Assembly: GCA_031290405.1 (NCBI GenBank)
Contig: JAITNO010000058.1
Span: forward strand, 1-7,425
DNA length: 7,425 bases
Source: Spirochaetaceae bacterium
Lineage (GTDB): Bacteria; Spirochaetota; Spirochaetia; Treponematales; Breznakiellaceae
Direction of reading: 5' to 3'
The notes below the pieces were generated by a model that worked only from the letters and a program-made list of their open reading frames with translations, was not told where the DNA came from and searched no databases. This document shows, piece after piece, positions 1-5,408 of this stretch (the first letter of the stretch is position 1; every line of letters starts with the position of its first letter). The translations under genes were made by a program, and so were the position numbers.

Positions 1-311
1 GCGAGGAGTGGGCCGGCGAAGAGGATGGAGGCGCGGATTTTTTCGGCTGCGGCTTCGGGGATGGCGACGCCGGCAATGCTTGCGGCTTTGAGGTGAAGGC
101 TTCCGCCGTTTGTTTCCGCTGTGCCGCCGAGGGCGCGGAAGATGTCGAGCATGACGCGCGTGTCTTCGATGTCGGGTATGTTCCGCAGGGTGACGTCTTC
201 GCTGGTGAGGAGGGCTGCGGCGATGCACGGGAGGGCCGCGTTTTTATTTCCGCTGGCTTGTATGACGCCGGAGATGGGATTGCCTCCCTGTACGATGTAG
301 TTGTTTAGCAT
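1..311 (-). CDS. murA: UDP-N-acetylglucosamine 1-carboxyvinyltransferase, N-terminal part (cut by window edge)
   Basis: This is the start of MurA, the cytoplasmic enzyme that transfers enolpyruvate from PEP to UDP-GlcNAc in the first committed step of peptidoglycan synthesis. About 103 codons are visible, beginning MLNNYIVQGGNPISG. The family hallmark SGNKNAALP lies at residues 20-28; Lys23-Asn24 match the Lys22-Asn23 substrate-binding pair of the E. coli enzyme. It is followed by the usual LLTSEDVTLRNIPDIEDT stretch. The PEP-reactive loop cysteine (around residue 115 in E. coli) lies beyond the edge, so fosfomycin sensitivity cannot be judged. The ATG at 311 overlaps the coaC stop by 7 bases (ATGCTAA), implying translational coupling; it was chosen because the N-terminus aligns with the family. 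A close EPSP-synthase-fold paralogue such as a second MurA copy cannot be excluded, but the KN motif argues strongly for MurA. Confidence 0.9.
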   Translation of the reverse strand, partial: MLNNYIVQGGNPISGVIQASGNKNAALPCIAAALLTSEDVTLRNIPDIEDTRVMLDIFRALGGTAETNGGSLHLKAASIAGVAIPEAAAEKIRASILFAGPLL

Positions 312-841
312 AGGTGTTCCTCTATGGTTTTGATGATGCGCGTTGTGTCGGCAAGGGCTCCTGTGCCGACCTCTCCGCAGGCGAGGTCGCCTGTTCGGGG
401 CTCGACTATGGCGTATCCCCAGGACTTGAGGGTTTGGATGTTGCGCTGTGTGGCAGGATGGGCGAGCATTGCGGTGTTCATGGCTGGACAGACGACGATG
501 GGTTTGCCGTGCGCGGCTAAAAGGGTTGTGGTGAGGAAGTCGTCGGCTATGCCGCAGGCAAGTTTGGCGATGATGTTCGCCGTGGCCGGCGCGACGAGGC
601 AGAGGTCGGCGGCTTTTGCCAGCGAGATGTGCCTGACGTCTTCGACGGCGATCTCGTCGAAGAGCGTGCTGTGCACCTTGTGCCCGGCAAGGGTCTGCAG
701 GGTAAGCGGACTGATGAAGCGTGCGGCTGAGGCGGTCATGATGACGTCGACTCTGTGGCCTGCTTTGGTGAGCGCGCGCGCGATTTCGGCGGCTTTGTAT
801 GCGGCGATGCTGCCGGTGATGCCTAGTATGATGCGTTTCAT
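305..841 (-). CDS. coaC: Phosphopantothenoylcysteine decarboxylase (stand-alone CoaC)
   Basis: This is an FMN-dependent HFCD-family flavoprotein of 178 residues that decarboxylates 4'-phosphopantothenoylcysteine to 4'-phosphopantetheine in coenzyme A synthesis. Visible motifs are the N-terminal GITGSIAAYKA flavin-binding segment (residues 7-18), the active-site histidine at 71 (DVRHISLA), the PATANIIAKLACGIADD block (85-101), the PAMNTAM motif (119-125, Asn122) and the substrate clamp with Cys154 (GDLACGEVGTG). It ends where fused CoaBC proteins would continue into the ligase, so it is a complete single-domain enzyme. The residue after GTG in the clamp is Ala161, where fused Dfp proteins usually have Arg. 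The start is supported by GGAGG at 849-853, seven bases upstream of the ATG. It follows coaB by 18 bp and its stop overlaps the murA start. Other HFCD flavoproteins (EpiD, UbiX) are much less likely given the PxMNxxM motif and the adjacent coaB. Confidence 0.94.
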   Translation of the reverse strand: MKRIILGITGSIAAYKAAEIARALTKAGHRVDVIMTASAARFISPLTLQTLAGHKVHSTLFDEIAVEDVRHISLAKAADLCLVAPATANIIAKLACGIADDFLTTTLLAAHGKPIVVCPAMNTAMLAHPATQRNIQTLKSWGYAIVEPRTGDLACGEVGTGALADTTRIIKTIEEHLC

Positions 842-848
842 CTGATGT

Positions 849-853
849 CCTCC
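849..853 (-). promoter_or_regulatory. Shine-Dalgarno site of coaC
   Basis: GGAGG on the minus strand, 7 bases before the coaC ATG at 841, in the 18-bp coaB-coaC gap. It is a canonical ribosome binding site and fixes the coaC start. coaC can therefore be initiated on its own, unlike coaB, which shows no clear site. Confidence 0.8.
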
Positions 854-859
854 GTGTTC

Positions 860-1573
860 CTATGATTTTGCGCGCAGGGTGTTCATCACCTGCGCGGCTA
901 TGCCGACGGCTATTTCGGCCTTTGTGTCCCAGCGCTCGATGTTCTTGCCGGCGTCGACGAGGTAGCCTGTGTGTGCGTCGCCTCGGATGTTCTGTGCGTC
1001 GTTGGCTAAGACGAATGTGCAGCGGTTTTGCTTGAGCAAGGCGTAAGCCGCCTCGATGAGCGTCTTGTGGGGTACGCCGTCGAGCAACTTGAACCCAACG
1101 AGCAGCGTGTGCGGCGAGAGGTGTTTGAAAAGGGGGATGATCTTGGGGTTTTCTTCTAGAACGAGGATGAGTTTGTCGTCGTCCAGGCCCGAAGGGATCT
1201 TTGTCTTCCGGTCAAGGGACGCGGCCTCTTCCACTCCCCCCGCCTCTGCGGCGCGTCTGACGGTGGTAACCTTTGACACGCGGAAGTCGCTTACCGCCAT
1301 GCAATGAGCGGCGGCGTCGACGGTGTTCCCGGCAAGCGTCTTCCTTACGGCCTGCTCCAGATCCAACGCGTCCGCGATGGGGATGACCTCTGCCTTTGCC
1401 GTCTGGGGCAAGAGGGCGCGCGGGCCGGCGATGTAGAAGATGCGCTCCACGCCGCCATAGGCGGCAAAGGCGTCGGCGAGGAGGCTTCCGAGCGCGCCTG
1501 TGGAGGCGTTGGTGATGCTTCTTACCGCGTCGATGCGTTCTCTGGTGCCGCCGGAGCTGATAAGGACGTTCAT
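860..1573 (-). CDS. coaB: Phosphopantothenate--cysteine ligase (stand-alone CoaB, streptococcal type)
   Basis: This 237-residue cytoplasmic enzyme joins cysteine to 4'-phosphopantothenate after activation by a nucleotide (CTP in characterised bacterial enzymes), the step just before CoaC. The sequence shows SSGGTRERID at 6-15, the ITNASTGALG nucleotide-binding segment at 20-29, MAVSDF at 92-97, a KTKI segment near 123-126, ENPKIIPL at 141-148, VGFKLL at 159-164 and the ANDAQN motif at 190-195. The GFKLL...AND...H...V...TK.EIA pattern over the last 80 residues closely resembles the stand-alone CoaB of streptococci and enterococci rather than the ligase half of fused CoaBC. The ATG at 1573 lies 3 bp after the hemL TAA with no clear Shine-Dalgarno sequence, suggesting coupling to hemL translation. 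An R/A/E-rich stretch (101-125) replaces the loop after MAVSDF. The assignment is firm; nucleotide specificity is inferred from the family. Confidence 0.9.
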   Translation of the reverse strand: MNVLISSGGTRERIDAVRSITNASTGALGSLLADAFAAYGGVERIFYIAGPRALLPQTAKAEVIPIADALDLEQAVRKTLAGNTVDAAAHCMAVSDFRVSKVTTVRRAAEAGGVEEAASLDRKTKIPSGLDDDKLILVLEENPKIIPLFKHLSPHTLLVGFKLLDGVPHKTLIEAAYALLKQNRCTFVLANDAQNIRGDAHTGYLVDAGKNIERWDTKAEIAVGIAAQVMNTLRAKS

Positions 1574-1576
1574 CGT

Positions 1577-2878
1577 TTAGGAGTGGGCCGCCGAGCGTGA
1601 CTGAAAGAACCGCTCGGCGGCTTCGAGGGTCTTGTCGATTTCGACGTGCGTGTGAGCGGCCGAGAGGAACATGGCCTCGAACGGGGCTGGGGCCTGATAG
1701 ACGCCGTTTTCGAGCATGAAGTTGAAGTAGTCGGCGTAGCGGGCGGCGTCGGCCTTCATCGCGGAGTCCACGTCGAAGACTTTTTCGGCGGTCCAGAAGA
1801 GGGAGCCTATCGAGCCGATCTTGTTGACGACGAAGGGGACGCCGTTGCGGCAGGCGATGTCAGCAAGGCCGTCGAAGAGTGCGCTGGCGCTTTGCTCAAG
1901 CTGAGAGTAGACTTCGGGGTGATCGCGGAGAAAGCCAAGCTGAGCGATGCCGGCAGCCATCGCCACGGGGTTGCCGGAAAGGGTGCCCGCCTGGTAGACG
2001 GGCCCGGACGGAGAGACCATCTCCATGATCTCTTGCCTGCCGCCGTAGGCCCCGACGGGAAGGCCGCCGCCTATGATCTTGCCGAAGCAGCTCACGTCGG
2101 GGGCCACGCCGAACAAGCCCTGCGCCCCGCCTAAGCCAAGGCGGAAGCCCGTAATCACCTCGTCAAAGACGAGGAGGGCGCCCTCCGCCGTGCATATTTC
2201 TCTTAGCCCGTTAAGGAAGCCCCCGGCGGGGAGGACGACGCCCATGTTTGCCGCCACTGGCTCCACGATGACGGCGGCGATCTTCCCCTTGTGCCGCTGG
2301 AAGAGGCGGGAAACGCCGTCCACGTCGTTGTATGCGGCGACGAGCGTGTCGGCGGCGCAGGCGGCGCTTACCCCGGCGCTGTCAGGCCTCGCGTCGCTCA
2401 GCTGGCCGGAGCCGCCCTTTACGAGCAGCGCGTCGCTGTGCCCGTGGTAGCAACCGGCGAATTTAACGATCTTGTCGCGGCCGGTCCAGCCGCGCGCCAC
2501 GCGCAGCGCGCTCATCGTCGCCTCCGTGCCGGAATTGACCATGCGGACCATCTCGAGCGCGGGGACGAGGCCGGTCATAAGCTGCGCCATCGTTAGCTCC
2601 GCTTCCGTCGCCGCCCCAAAGCTCAAAGACAAGGCCGCCGCCGCGCAGACCGCTTCCCGCACGACCGGATGGTTGTGCCCCAGGATCGCCGGCCCCCAGG
2701 AGCAGACGTAATCGATGTAGCGATTGCCGTCGACGTCGGTCATATACGCGCCGTCGGCGGATTGTATAAACACGGGAGGGCGCTTCACCGAGCGGAAGGC
2801 CCGCACAGGGCTGTTCACCCCGCCGGGAATAAGTTTTTGCGACTGGGCGAAGAGGGCGCGCGAAGCATCGTCTTTCAC
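1577..2878 (-). CDS. hemL: Glutamate-1-semialdehyde 2,1-aminomutase
   Basis: A PLP-dependent class-III aminotransferase-fold enzyme of 433 residues that converts glutamate-1-semialdehyde to 5-aminolevulinate, the last step of the C5 route to tetrapyrroles. It has the typical N-terminus (LIPGGVNSPVRAF, residues 16-28), SWGPAILGHNHP (60-71), the PLP phosphate-binding NSGTEATMSA (115-124), FAGCYHGHSDALL (140-152), the pyridine-N aspartate in DEVITGFR (Asp239) and the Schiff-base lysine in FGKIIGGGLPVGAYGG (Lys267). Length matches the family. The start is GTG at 2878, with AAGGA 8 bases upstream on the minus strand; cdsA stops 12 bp before it. NSPVRAF and GGGLPVGAYGG point to HemL rather than a generic aminotransferase. 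No other haem or cobalamin genes are in view, so which tetrapyrrole is made is unknown. The G/C strand bias of the window changes sign within this gene. Confidence 0.96.
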   Translation of the reverse strand: MKDDASRALFAQSQKLIPGGVNSPVRAFRSVKRPPVFIQSADGAYMTDVDGNRYIDYVCSWGPAILGHNHPVVREAVCAAAALSLSFGAATEAELTMAQLMTGLVPALEMVRMVNSGTEATMSALRVARGWTGRDKIVKFAGCYHGHSDALLVKGGSGQLSDARPDSAGVSAACAADTLVAAYNDVDGVSRLFQRHKGKIAAVIVEPVAANMGVVLPAGGFLNGLREICTAEGALLVFDEVITGFRLGLGGAQGLFGVAPDVSCFGKIIGGGLPVGAYGGRQEIMEMVSPSGPVYQAGTLSGNPVAMAAGIAQLGFLRDHPEVYSQLEQSASALFDGLADIACRNGVPFVVNKIGSIGSLFWTAEKVFDVDSAMKADAARYADYFNFMLENGVYQAPAPFEAMFLSAAHTHVEIDKTLEAAERFFQSRSAAHS

Positions 2879-2890
2879 TGTTGTTTTCCT

Positions 2891-3775
2891 TTACTTTATG
2901 TTAAAGAGCGCGTTGTAGAGGATAAAGAAGACCGGCGCGGCAAGGGAAAGGGAGTCGACCGAGTCGAGGACGCCCCCGCGACCGGGCACCAGGGCGCCGG
3001 AATCCTTAACGCCTGAGCTGCGCTTGACAGCCGATTCGGCAAGGTCGCCCGCGATGGACGCGATCCCGACGCCCAAGCCTAGAATCGCGCCCGAGACTGC
3101 CGGGGGAAACCGCGCCGCCTTGAACACGCCCGGCGCCCACAGCGAAGCGGCCACCCCCACAACAAGCGATGCGATCATCCCGCCGGCAAAACCGGCGACG
3201 CTCTTGTTGGGGCTTACCGCGACGACGCCCTTGTTGCCGGCGCCGAACAGTATGCCAAAAAACCAGGCCGCCCCGTCGTTGACAAGGGCCATGCAGAGGC
3301 AGGTCGTCAGGAGGATGGCCTGCGACGACGGCGAAGGCGAAAGGGCCCCCAACAGGATGATGCAGCCTAAGAGCAAACCCGGATAAAGCGTCAGCGAAAA
3401 GCCGGCGGCAAGCCGCGCGGCGGCCCCGTCAAACTCCCGCGCCGGCGTAAAGGCGCACCGGATCAAACAGAAGGCGGCGCAGACCAGCGCCGCGGCGGCA
3501 ACAAAGAAAGGCGACCAGCCAAAACTCACGCAGAGCGTCATGGCGGCAGGCGGAAGCCCGCCCAAGACAAGCGCCTCGCCGGCGCCGGCGCCCAGCCCCT
3601 TCCTCTTGAGCATCCTCGAAAACTCCAGAGCGCCCAGCGCGCAGAAGACGACAACCACCACATTAAGCACAAGGTGGCTCCTGTATGGAAGAAAAAAAAT
3701 CACCGCAAGAAGCGCCGGCAGTCCAATTGCAAAAACCAGCAGCCGTTCAAGCACATTCTTCATTCTATCATTCAT
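2891..3775 (-). CDS. cdsA: Phosphatidate cytidylyltransferase (CDP-diacylglycerol synthase)
   Basis: An integral membrane enzyme that makes CDP-diacylglycerol from CTP and phosphatidic acid, the branch point of phospholipid synthesis. With the start at 3775 it has 294 residues and several hydrophobic segments (LLVFAIGLPALLAVIFFL, LVLNVVVVVFCALGAL, and others to the C-terminal FFILYNALF). The family signature sits at about residues 248-276: SAVKRSSGVKDSG then VPGRGGVLDSVDSL. The usual pattern has PGHGG and DR, so His is replaced by Arg and Arg by Ser. Upstream, LVNDGAAWFFG and SPNKSVAGFAGG correspond to the conserved D-x-x-AY/G and SPKKT-x-EG blocks. A longer reading from 3820 would overlap uppS by 53 bp; I prefer the ATG at 3775, with GGAG 9 bases upstream and an 8-base overlap with the uppS stop. 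An ATG at 3763 is also possible. Confidence 0.92.
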   Translation of the reverse strand: MNDRMKNVLERLLVFAIGLPALLAVIFFLPYRSHLVLNVVVVVFCALGALEFSRMLKRKGLGAGAGEALVLGGLPPAAMTLCVSFGWSPFFVAAAALVCAAFCLIRCAFTPAREFDGAAARLAAGFSLTLYPGLLLGCIILLGALSPSPSSQAILLTTCLCMALVNDGAAWFFGILFGAGNKGVVAVSPNKSVAGFAGGMIASLVVGVAASLWAPGVFKAARFPPAVSGAILGLGVGIASIAGDLAESAVKRSSGVKDSGALVPGRGGVLDSVDSLSLAAPVFFILYNALFNIK

Positions 3776-4469
3776 TATGAACCGCTCCAAAGCGCCGCTC
3801 CCGCACCCCGTAAGCGGCAATCGCCTTTTTCAAATCATCCTCCGTCCAATCCGGCCACAGCGCATCCGAAATATAATACTCCGCATACGCCGCCTCCCAC
3901 AACAGGAAGTTGCTCGTCCTAAACTCACCGGCCGTCCTTACAATAAGGTCGGGGTCGGGAACGTCGGGATTGTCCAGGCACGCGCCAAGCGCAGCCTCGC
4001 TCACAAGCCCATCGCCCAGCCGCCGCACCGCCCGGACAATCTCATCGCGCCCGCCGTAGTTAAGCGCGAGCACAACCTGCATCCCGTCAAAACCCTTCGT
4101 CTCCTCGCAGGCCCGCTCAATCTCCGAGGCAATATCCGCCGGCAAACCCGCAAGGTCCCCCGCGTGGCGGACGCGCAGACGGTCCTTGCGGTAGTGGTCA
4201 AGCTCGGCGACAAGGTGGCGCTTAACCAGAGCCAGGATAAAACTCACCTCCGATTCCGCTCGCTTCCAGTTCTCCGTCGAAAACACATAGAGCGTCAGGT
4301 AGCGCAGCCCCAGCCTGGAGGCCGCCTCGACAATCTTCCGCGCCGTCTTGAGCCCCTCAAGGTGCCCGTCCGTCCGCGGCCGCCCCCGCCGCTGCGCCCA
4401 CCTGCCGTTCCCGTCAAGAATAATGCCCATGTGGACGGGCAGCCTTTTAATGTCAATAGAACCTTCCAT
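3768..4469 (-). CDS. uppS: Undecaprenyl diphosphate synthase (cis-prenyltransferase, UppS/IspU)
   Basis: A cytosolic, membrane-associated cis-prenyltransferase of 233 residues that extends farnesyl-PP with eight isopentenyl-PP units to undecaprenyl-PP, the lipid carrier for peptidoglycan and other wall polymers. All key motifs are present: HMGIILDGNGRWA at 13-25 with catalytic Asp19, Asn21 and Arg23; His36; FSTENW at 63-68; LNYGGRDEI at 136-144; RTAGEFRTSN at 178-187 (Arg178, Arg184 and Ser186 of the IPP site); and Glu197 in AYAEYY, the Mg-binding glutamate. Ala180 replaces the more common Ser in RTSGE. The ATG at 4469 is preceded by GGAGG at 4483-4487, a rather long 13-base spacing across an A-rich spacer. 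The gene ends inside the start of cdsA. It is separated from frr by an unusual 378-bp repeat-bearing gap, so its expression may differ from that of the upstream genes. Confidence 0.96.
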   Translation of the reverse strand: MEGSIDIKRLPVHMGIILDGNGRWAQRRGRPRTDGHLEGLKTARKIVEAASRLGLRYLTLYVFSTENWKRAESEVSFILALVKRHLVAELDHYRKDRLRVRHAGDLAGLPADIASEIERACEETKGFDGMQVVLALNYGGRDEIVRAVRRLGDGLVSEAALGACLDNPDVPDPDLIVRTAGEFRTSNFLLWEAAYAEYYISDALWPDWTEDDLKKAIAAYGVRERRFGAVHNE

Positions 4470-4508
4470 TTTTTTATAGTGGCCTCCGGCGCTAAGCCTG
4501 CGAAATAC

Positions 4509-4553
4509 GCCTTGCGTCCGAGGAGTTGCCTCCCCTCGGCAAGGCTTCTTTTT
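4509..4553 (+). terminator. Hairpin plus T-tract, terminator-like on the plus strand
   Basis: On the plus strand, GCCTTG (4509-4514), bulge CGT and CCGAGG (4518-4523) face CCTCGG (4534-4539) and CAAGGC (4540-4545). This gives a 12-bp stem with a 3-base bulge and a 10-base loop, followed by TTCTTTTT (4546-4553). The shape is that of a Rho-independent terminator, but it points against the operon and no plus-strand gene ends here. On the operon transcript the stem still forms, preceded by an A-tract. It may stop antisense transcription, act as a processing or stability element, or be a dispersed extragenic palindrome. Confidence 0.4.
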
Positions 4554-4611
4554 ACCCTAGAGGAGGGGGGTACGCCCCACCACAAGCCCAGCAGCCTCCT
4601 TCACCTTCACA

Positions 4612-4842
4612 GCGTCTACGTCGACGTTCGCGGCGTCTACGTCGACGTTCGCGGCGTCTACGTCGACGTTCCTGGCGTCTACGTCGACGTTCCTGGCGTG
4701 AGCGTCGACGCTCGCGGCGTTAGCGTCGACGTTCCTGGCGTTAGCGTCGACGCTCGCGGCGTCTACGTCGACGCTCGCGGCGTCTACGTCGACGCTCGCG
4801 GCGTCTACGTCGACGTTCACGGCGTGAGCGTCGACGCTCACA
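4612..4842. repeat. Tandem array of eleven 21-bp units centred on GTCGAC
   Basis: Eleven directly adjacent units of exactly 21 bp start at 4612, 4633, 4654, 4675, 4696, 4717, 4738, 4759, 4780, 4801 and 4822, with no indel. Each unit is an 8-base left half, the invariant palindrome GTCGAC, and a 7-base right half. Left halves are GCGTCTAC (7 units), GCGTGAGC (2) or GCGTTAGC (2). Right halves are GTTCGCG (2), GTTCCTG (3), GCTCGCG (4), GTTCACG (1) or GCTCACA (1). Many units extend to a perfect palindrome of 10 to 18 bp. The array begins 5 bp after the frr stop. The minus strand would encode heptads of the type NVDVDAA in the frr frame, but no ribosome binding site supports this. The period equals two turns of B-DNA, so the palindromes lie on one face of the helix. 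Function is unknown. Confidence 0.97.
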
Positions 4843-4847
4843 GCTAA

Positions 4848-5405
4848 TCAGACGGCCATAATCTCCTTTTCTTTCTCGTCCAGGACCCTTTGAACCTGGT
4901 CGCAGAAACCATCGGTCAACTTCTGGAGGCAGGCGGAGCCCTTGCTCTCGTCGTCTTCGGTAATTTTGCCGTCTTTGAGGAGCTTCTTCAGCTCTTCGTT
5001 GCCGTCGCGGCGAATGTTCCTGACGGCGACCTTGCTCTGCTCCGCGGAAGCCCGCGCCTGCTTTACCAGCTCCTTGCGCCGCTCGCCGGTAAGCGGAGGA
5101 ATCGAGATGCGGATAACCTTGCCGTCGTTCGACGGATTCAGCGAAAGCTCCGAACTCCGAATCGCCTTCTCGATTTCGCCGATAAGCGCCCTGTCCCACG
5201 GCTGAATGACGATAAGCCGCGCCTCAGGCGCCGAAACATTCGCCACCTGATTCATCGGCAGCGGCGCGCCGTACGCGTTCACCCGCAGCCTGTCGAAAAT
5301 GCCCGCGTGAGCCCGCCCCGTGCGAAGGCTCGTAAAGCCTTCCTTTAGGCTGGCCACGCTCTTCTTCATCCGCTCTTCGGATGCCTTTGCCACTTCGTTG
5401 TCCAT
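4848..5405 (-). CDS. frr: Ribosome recycling factor
   Basis: Ribosome recycling factor, 185 residues, the normal family length. With EF-G it splits post-termination ribosomes into subunits. The sequence has the amphipathic helical N-terminal domain I segment with SLRTGRAHAGIFDRLRVNAYG (residues 26-46), the beta-rich domain II with the QPWDRALIGEIEKAI stretch (68-82), NPSNDGKVIRISIPPLTGERRKEL (90-113) and the long C-terminal helix with RNIRRDGNEELKK (129-141), ending in EKEKEIMAV. The conserved arginines of the RNIRRD block are intact. The ATG at 5405 is 3 bp after the tsf stop with only a weak purine-rich stretch upstream (GGGTGGGCGG), suggesting coupling to tsf. pyrH, which commonly sits between tsf and frr in other bacteria, is absent. 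The stop is TGA (4848-4850), and the frame stays open through the tandem array behind it. Confidence 0.97.
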   Translation of the reverse strand: MDNEVAKASEERMKKSVASLKEGFTSLRTGRAHAGIFDRLRVNAYGAPLPMNQVANVSAPEARLIVIQPWDRALIGEIEKAIRSSELSLNPSNDGKVIRISIPPLTGERRKELVKQARASAEQSKVAVRNIRRDGNEELKKLLKDGKITEDDESKGSACLQKLTDGFCDQVQRVLDEKEKEIMAV

Positions 5406-5408
5406 ACG

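Larger units (their letters stand above)
4470..4847. other. Non-genic stretch between frr and uppS
   Basis: This 378-bp gap in an otherwise tightly packed operon contains, from the frr side, the eleven-unit 21-bp tandem array (4612-4842), a G-run region (4560-4571), a strong hairpin with a T-tract on the plus strand (4509-4553), and the uppS ribosome binding site (4483-4487). The array is open in five of six frames because of its 21-bp period, so open frames here mean little. I see no convincing protein and no clear internal promoter for uppS. Confidence 0.8.

Noticed and set aside
324..845. 173-codon open frame on the plus strand
   Set aside because: Antisense to coaC, which has all catalytic motifs; no ribosome binding site or recognisable domain.
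3776..3820. Extended cdsA N-terminus from 3820
   Set aside because: The extra 15 residues lie wholly inside uppS and are not hydrophobic or family-like, while the ATG at 3775 has a good GGAG site 9 bases upstream.
4557..4841. 94-codon minus-strand protein of VDVDA heptads
   Set aside because: GTG start without a ribosome binding site. The 21-bp period keeps five of six frames open, so the open frame alone is no evidence of a gene.
4612..4842. CRISPR-like array
   Set aside because: Units are directly adjacent with no spacers, and no cas genes are nearby. It is a tandem repeat.
3540..4847. 435-codon open frame on the plus strand
   Set aside because: It runs antisense through cdsA, uppS and the array. 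Its sequence is Arg/Pro-rich low complexity and ends in array-encoded heptads. The minus-strand frames have clear family motifs throughout.
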